DNA of 64,000 nucleotides, taken from Meghimatium bilineatum (taxonomy: Eukaryota > Mollusca > Gastropoda > Stylommatophora > Philomycidae). The translations under genes were made by a program, and so were the position numbers. The first letter of the stretch is position 1. Every line of letters starts with the position of its first letter. The stretch spans positions 13,867,316 to 13,931,315 of the forward strand of contig CM067317.1 of assembly GCA_034231615.1 (NCBI GenBank). The letters run 5' to 3'. Under the pieces are notes generated by a model that saw only the letters and a program-made list of their open reading frames with translations, made no database searches and was not told the DNA's origin. This document shows, one piece after another, positions 54,201 to 61,275 of this stretch.

Positions 54201-57200
54201 CCGCTCATTCAGCTATGAGGAATCATTCTTCAGTAAAGCTGATGTCATTAGAAAATCGCTGAAGTCAATCCACAGCTGATAGAGACTGTTATATACAATT
54301 ATAACTATCATCCAACGTTACACAGACATGATTATCTTTAAAATAGATCTTAGCAACTATTTTTATACCAACCTTTTTTTTGTCAAGATTAAAGTGGAAT
54401 AAAATGCAGCTTTTTCAAACACACTTTACAAAACATTTTTTTTCCAAATTAAAGTTGCATAAAGAAACTGTTAGTGTTTAAAAATTTTCACATAATGTAG
54501 CTATGTAAAGAATCGATTATTATGCGAACATATTACAGTTTTTGTTAATTATCCCTCAATTTTGTATGGGATTTCATATGGGGCAAAGATCCTGTTTACA
54601 TATGTTAATAGAATCTCATTCTATTGTCTACATATAGTAGTATGTTTTCAATACTCTCACTAATGTAAGATGGATACATCTTTTTTACACTAAAAAGTGA
54701 AAAATGTAATCTTTCCCCCAATCTACCCTAGTCTTTATATTTTGACCATATTATGAGCAAAAGTAAGAATAACATAGTAACAACAGGCAAGATTGAATGA
54801 AGGAGAATGAGATAGAGGATGACAGCATGTGACAATTTAACCATAACATTTTTAACCATGACATTTCACAGACACAGTCATAGCACAGCTGAGACCACAC
54901 ATCTGGCTTTAAATTGCAAGTTCAAGCTCCAATCACCAGTACGCTTAACAGCAAGAGTGGATTGCCCATGTGTTGTCGGGGTCCGAAAGGGGAGCAAAGA
55001 ATAGCAACACTGTTTACCTTCCATGCATGTCGTACGAGGCGACTAAGATGGTTATGGGATGGAGTTGGCTGTCCCATCCCATATAGGGTCAGTGACCCAA
55101 AGCCACGCTGAAGTCGGATGTGTCAGGCCGAAAGGCGCAGATATCGCAGCAGTGCTGTAAACCATGACACAACACATTCCGTTCTCTGGACTACATCCTG
55201 CTGATCTGCAGGAGTTTGAGAACAAACACAGAAGAAGAAGAAGAGTGGATCGCAAACCACCTGGGGAAAGACAATAGACAATAAACAATTTCAAAGAGTC
55301 AACAACATCCTGATTCAAGTTAGTAAAGGTAGAGAGCTGTGGAGATTCATTATTGATTATGATAGTCAACACTGCACCTGATGATGATCTCTGCTTCAGA
55401 GTAAATCTCTCAGGGTTTAATAGCTGATGGTTCCAGTTCCATATTGGTTCAGTTCTCTTGAAATCTTTGTTAGATGTTATCTACAGACCATGCCTATCCT
55501 TACTCCCAATTCGCACATTCTCAACATTGACTCATGCTCAGTTACCTCAAAATCCTCCTGTCGTACAAAATCATGAAGTATGTCTGCTCGGTCCATAGAC
55601 TGACCATCTGTTATGATGTTGAGCTAGCTAATTGGGCGGCCTGTTTACTTCCCTCAACACTCGCTTATCCGACGACAAAGATAAGTGTACTTTTCTAAAG
55701 TGGGACCCGCATTATAGCTCTTTCTCATGACACCAACCTAATGTATTCAGGTAGCATATTTTGTCGGGTTGGCAATGTGTGAACTGGATCCAGCCAGCCT
55801 GCCTCAACTACATACCCATCTGTCCTCAAACAGAAATCGTGGATGCTGACCCACAATTCTCCTAAAAAATAATCCAGGTGCTTATTTCAAGCTATATTTA
55901 GACCAAATGACCAAGCAATCGTATCAATTTGTCTGCACCTAAATATTGGCTACATATGTAAATGTCCATAAATTTACAAAACATATAATTAATATTTAGT
56001 AATAACGCGGAAAATGACAGACTGCTCTAGTTATGATTAAAATGGCACTTTTATTTTTGGCCCTTTCAGTAATTCAGTACACATTTTGAGCTCAATATTA
56101 CCTTCATATAAATATAATAGGGTTAATAAAATTTTCAGGTTTGGATTTTTTTATCATATGCCTGAACTCAGATGTGCATCCTGCACTCAGACCATAAAAT
56201 ATAATAATTAATACATAATTAATCATTTTTTGTACAATAGATGCTCAGAACGTGTCACATTTCTAGCTGAGTTGGCCTTCTGCAGTCAAGGACAACCCAT
56301 AGGTCACATGGTTTTCTGGGCAGTACTACTACTTGTTAATATAATCCACTCTTGTTTCAGAAGTGGATGTCCAACATCAGAAGATATGCTTTGGAAACTT
56401 GATGCTTTGCAGTCCTTCATACGAGACCTTCACTGGCCAGAGGAAGTGTTTGCAGAGCATCTCGACCACAGGTTGAAATTGATGGCAGCAGATATGATTG
56501 AAGCAGCAGCAAACAGGTTAGCTAGAAATGCCATGTTTCATAATTCAGTGAAAATATCTGACTACTTGTGCAAATGAGATTTGGAGATTCAAGCATTATA
56601 GTAAAATAAGGTTCTTGTTTTTTAATTATTAATATTGTAGATGGCAGAGGTTTTATTTTAGCATTTATTTGATTTTTACCACCTGCTTGTCCTTCCTCTT
56701 GCTTTCATTTCTCTTGTATGAGTAGTAGTTGATTAGATCTCAACTTTGTTTGGCTGACCACATGCCAGACAAGCATCTTCCAGAGACTGTTCTTGGTTGA
56801 TCTGTCAAGTGTACGCATTCAAGTGGAGGCTAGAAAAAAGATGTTTCAAGGATTACTTGAATGCATCATTTTAAGCACTACAGGATTGTCATAAACTCTT
56901 GGGAAACCACAGCTCTTGACCTGGCATGGTCAGATCAATCCTGGCATTAAAAGCTTTAAACAAGTAGAACAGTGCAGGCAGTTCAAAAGAGACAAAATTA
57001 AAGGAGAGGTCAGACTGTTCACCTATACTGCAGTAGGTTTTTTTAGAGCATGGATTGGACTCCTTTCCATCTGAAGACTCACACACAAGCAAACCTAATT
57101 TACCTTTTTTAATGCCATGCTCATCTTCACTTGCAAAGAGGGATCATCATCATCATCATTAGTTATAGAAGACTGAGCTTTATTCTCATAAGATGAAAGA

Positions 57201-60200
57201 GCCATTGTTAGTTGGTCATCAGATTGTCATCATTGCACACAAGATATGTCCATAGGTTTTCTGATTTCCCCTTAATCTGTAATTACTAAATTTCTGTTAA
57301 TTCCAGTTCTCTGTTAGTTAACCTTTAGGGCCCTGAATTAAAAATTAAAAAACATCCCCTTGGGCCTGAATTCTTTTTTGGAAAATTTTCGTTATTGATG
57401 GTGGGTGTTTTGAAAACGTGATAACTTTTTTTATTTTAAAAGATATCAAAATAATTTTTGCATATCTAAATAAAGGAGTGAATAGTGAATATAGTCATGT
57501 TTTTGCTGTTGTTGTATGTATGATATGACAGTTGTGAGCAAGTTGTGAAGTTGAAAATTCGGGGGGGAAATCGCAAAACGCAATTTTCAAATCGCACATG
57601 TAACTTCTTGACGACCCTAATACTTGAGCAATGCGTGGAATCATTGATAAAATCCTTATAAATACCTATACTTATTGTATATATATTGTTTTATATCAAA
57701 ACTAGTATAAGATGAACTAAAAAAACTAATAAAACGTGAAGAAATTGCATATAACGTCCGCCCGGTAAACACTAGGTCTATCCCGACACGCAGCGTAATT
57801 ATTGTCTAAGCACACACATGGCACCCCCGATACATATTATTTTTGTGTTTTTGAACGACTACACAAACATTCTTATCAAATAACAACATATTAAACATAA
57901 AAAACAACAATTAAAACATGTATTCACGATCACTTATCCATGCCACGCGGTACTCAATTTGATAGTAAAATATGGCTAAAAAATGGCCAACGTCGTTCCA
58001 GAAATTCGCTGACAAAACCAGCCGGTTTTCTCTCTTCTTGCAGTCGTAATGAGTAAAGTAACTTGACCTTTAAACTGCGACGTATTCCTAGCGTCGTTTG
58101 GCGTGTTTTATACGTCACGGGATCATTACTTTGTGAAGTTCCGTACTCGGGAATCGGGCGATATCCTATGTAGCGGGATTGCGCCTGCAGGCACAACGGA
58201 GCTGTTCTCATAAGCGCATTATTGCGACCGCAGAGTAGTAAAGGTTAACAATCTTCTAATCCAATAATAGCGTTATTTTCTTTTGACACTACATTTCAAG
58301 CATGGCTCCTTTATTCTGGACATGGGAAAGGAATCATTACTTTTGTTTGTCTATGCTATTTTGTATAAGAAGGTCAACGTGTCAGCCCAGGCTTTACAGC
58401 TCAACCCAGTAGCAGACATCGTCAATTTATCTGCTCTTTCAGTGACTCCTTGCAATTTTTACCTACCCATTGCCTCTAGCCATTGTTCACGGACAAATGC
58501 TATTAGTTTTTTTCTGTTTATGCTCATCGAGTTTCTGAGAATGTGGACAATAGCTATTTATTTTCTGTATCTCCACATATTTTATCACTGATGTGATTCA
58601 TACAATTTTTCACACAATGGCTGATTGGTTGATTTCTAATCCTGTAGTTCATGGGCTCATTCTCTTTGGCCCAATGCCATTGTCTGGTATATGCATATGT
58701 TTGTGAGCTGTTGATTTGCTCCATATAGGGTGTTCCATTTATCTAAGCTTGGAGGTAGAAACATTTTTCTAATATCATCCAGCGGTGGATATTTAAAAAG
58801 GTGATAGTCTACAGTTTCATAAGGATGAGTGTACCCTGGGGTGTGTTGTGATTTTATTTTAATCAGTTGATTGAATCAACTGTACATGTTGGGTTTCTTT
58901 TAATAATATTAATGTTTTTTTTCCTGATACACTTCATCTCACACCATCATCTTTCTTTGTTGCACTTTGGGTAAGGGTGCATATTTGACATTTGTAGCTG
59001 GGTTGGTATATCAGGGTCCATATTTGACATTTGTAGCTGGTTTTAATTAATTTTCTTTCTGTTTCTAGAATAGCCACTAGTTTTGTTTGTAATTTGAATC
59101 AAATTGTAGCCTATGTTGTGCTGCTATATTACAGCAGAGCTGTGGCATTTCCACCCAGCACATGAGTTTTCTACTTGGAGTGGATATGGTCCAGCTGCAT
59201 AGGTATCAACTAGTGTGGATTTTCTGTATTAATTCTAATTTTGGGCCCAAATAAAACCAAATTGTCTATTTTAATTTATTTTTTTTTAAAAGTTCAGTTT
59301 TTGTTAAATTACCTAGTAATTATTACTAATGCTGACGTTTTTTATCTTTTTTTCCACATTGAGGGGGGGGGGGAGAATATTTTTAAAAAAAATTATTATT
59401 ATTATTTTTTTTGGTGTGCTAAATGCTTACTTTTTTTTATTGAAATGTGGAAATAAATTGTTAAAAATACAGATTTTTGAAAAAATAAGTTGATACCTAT
59501 GCAACTTGTACATTTCCACCCAGCACATGAGTTTTCTGCTTGGTAAGTATGTGATCCAGCTTTTAACCTGCATGCTATGTAGGATATATTTAAAACTAAT
59601 GAGATGCGGAAAGAGTCAAATATGAGAAGGGATTTCTTAATAACCTTAACAACCTTAATAATATCAGTAAAAGGTCATCTTTTTGTGGGGGGGGGGTCAT
59701 GATATGAAACAATGAGGTCTGGAGAACATAACAACAACAAGGTTGAGGGCACAAGAGATTGAGGAAGACAGCAAGAGAAAGTATGAGATAGTCTGACATT
59801 GTAGCGTGGCAAAAGATTTAATAAAACTGATAAAAGATACTGGGAATAGAAAGTTGTGGAGATCCATATTTGCCTACGCCAGTCAGCACGGCACCTGTTG
59901 ATGAATGATACATTGTGAACTATCTTTTTTTTTACAGAACATTAAAATGTTTTGAAATCTGGCTGCGAAAAGGAGGAAAAAGTACAGATTACTTGGTATT
60001 TCCTGAGATGTGCATTATGATGAATGTTATAATTGACAGCAAGAACAAAGCACTGCATCTCTGTGCTCTTGATCATGGGCAAGATATGGTAAGAATTTGC
60101 TTGAATTTTGCACAGAAAATGTAAAACTGTTCATTTTTTTATATTGCCCAGAAGTTTATTTTTACTTTACTTTAATCTAGTGCTGCCTCTATTTTGTAAT

Positions 60201-61228
60201 GTCTGTTAATGATGATTGGCTCTTTGGACAGGGCCAATGTTTCTTCTAAACTGTGTGGATGTGCATCTGTGTACATCGTCAGAAGGTGCGATGCATTGAA
60301 TTGAACACTACACACAAAAAATCATAACTACATACCTCATTCTCCAGTAGAAGCCAAATGCTGACATGGACTTCATCAATAACTATACTGTGGTTGCCAG
60401 CCCCATGACAGGGCTGTAGAGCTGCTTCAGATGGCCACATATTCTTCTTGTGGTGTGATACTGTGAGCAGCTCTGTAAAATATGTTCTGTATTTTCGACA
60501 GATTTTCCACAGTATCACATATTGATATTGCCAATCCACCACAAGAGTGATTTGCACATATAGTTATGCATGTGCCCGGACTGCAGTCTGATCCATATAC
60601 ACAGGGAAATGTTTAACTATGCGCTAGCAATATTGCCTTATCATTCCTTTAAAGGTTGAGTACATTGACACAATTCTACTATTCCTATTTTGGTACAACA
60701 TGCTGAGAATCCAGCATTGCATATTAAACTGGGTGAGTAACCTAAGCATTGGGTGTAATACCACCTTTTATCTGACAGGCTGTAAGGAACACACAATGAA
60801 CTTATTGATGTTTAGATATCATGCTATATTATCTAGCATGAGGTCATGTTGTGTATAAACAAGTCGGTTGTCAAGAGCTGTTGCCAATCCATGAACCATT
60901 TTGCACAAGTTTAGCTGGAAAATGTATTCGCCTTGTGTATACCAAGCCCATCTCCAGAATAGTCTTGTGGTCTGATCTGACTCAGCTTTACTTATATTTG
61001 CTTATTAATATAATATATATATATATTTCCATGCTTTTCCATGGCTGGCAACACACAGTACATGTAGAATTACTAATAATCAGTCACATCAGCCAAGATG
61101 AGGAATTATGTGTGAAATCAGCGTGCAGAGCTATTCTAGGGAAGTGTTTGGTATTTATTATAAGGAAAATCCTGGCTATGTTTTTATAATATCTGACTTT
61201 TTTAAATTTCTTTTTATGCCGTACTGTG

Positions 61229-61275
<47 letters not shown>

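Larger units (their letters stand above)
53437..56360 (+). other. Intron 8 (2,924 bp, phase 2)
   Basis: Holds a 22-bp repeat next to the donor, a split family-D LINE with REP-1 in it, and a family-A LINE (55420-55860). I recognise nothing in 53560-54750 or 55870-56350. The acceptor of exon 9 is cttgtttcag. Confidence 0.85.
56517..59937 (+). other. Intron 9 (3,421 bp, phase 2)
   Basis: Holds a piggyBac-like MITE (57322-58244), REP-2 (58615-58780) and a family-D LINE end (59595-59915) that reaches within 25 bases of the exon 10 acceptor. Nothing was recognised in 56520-57310, 58250-58610 or 58790-59590. The last of these has a duplicated phrase (tttccacccagcacatgagt at 59149 and 59512) that may mark a diverged duplication. 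Confidence 0.85.

Noticed and set aside
56230..56577. Whole 115-codon ORF as an exon
   Set aside because: Only 56361-56516 matches CAPS and has splice borders; the upstream part is intron.
58283..58591. 102-codon ORF
   Set aside because: No recognisable domain, AT-rich intronic composition, overlaps no splice frame; probably chance.
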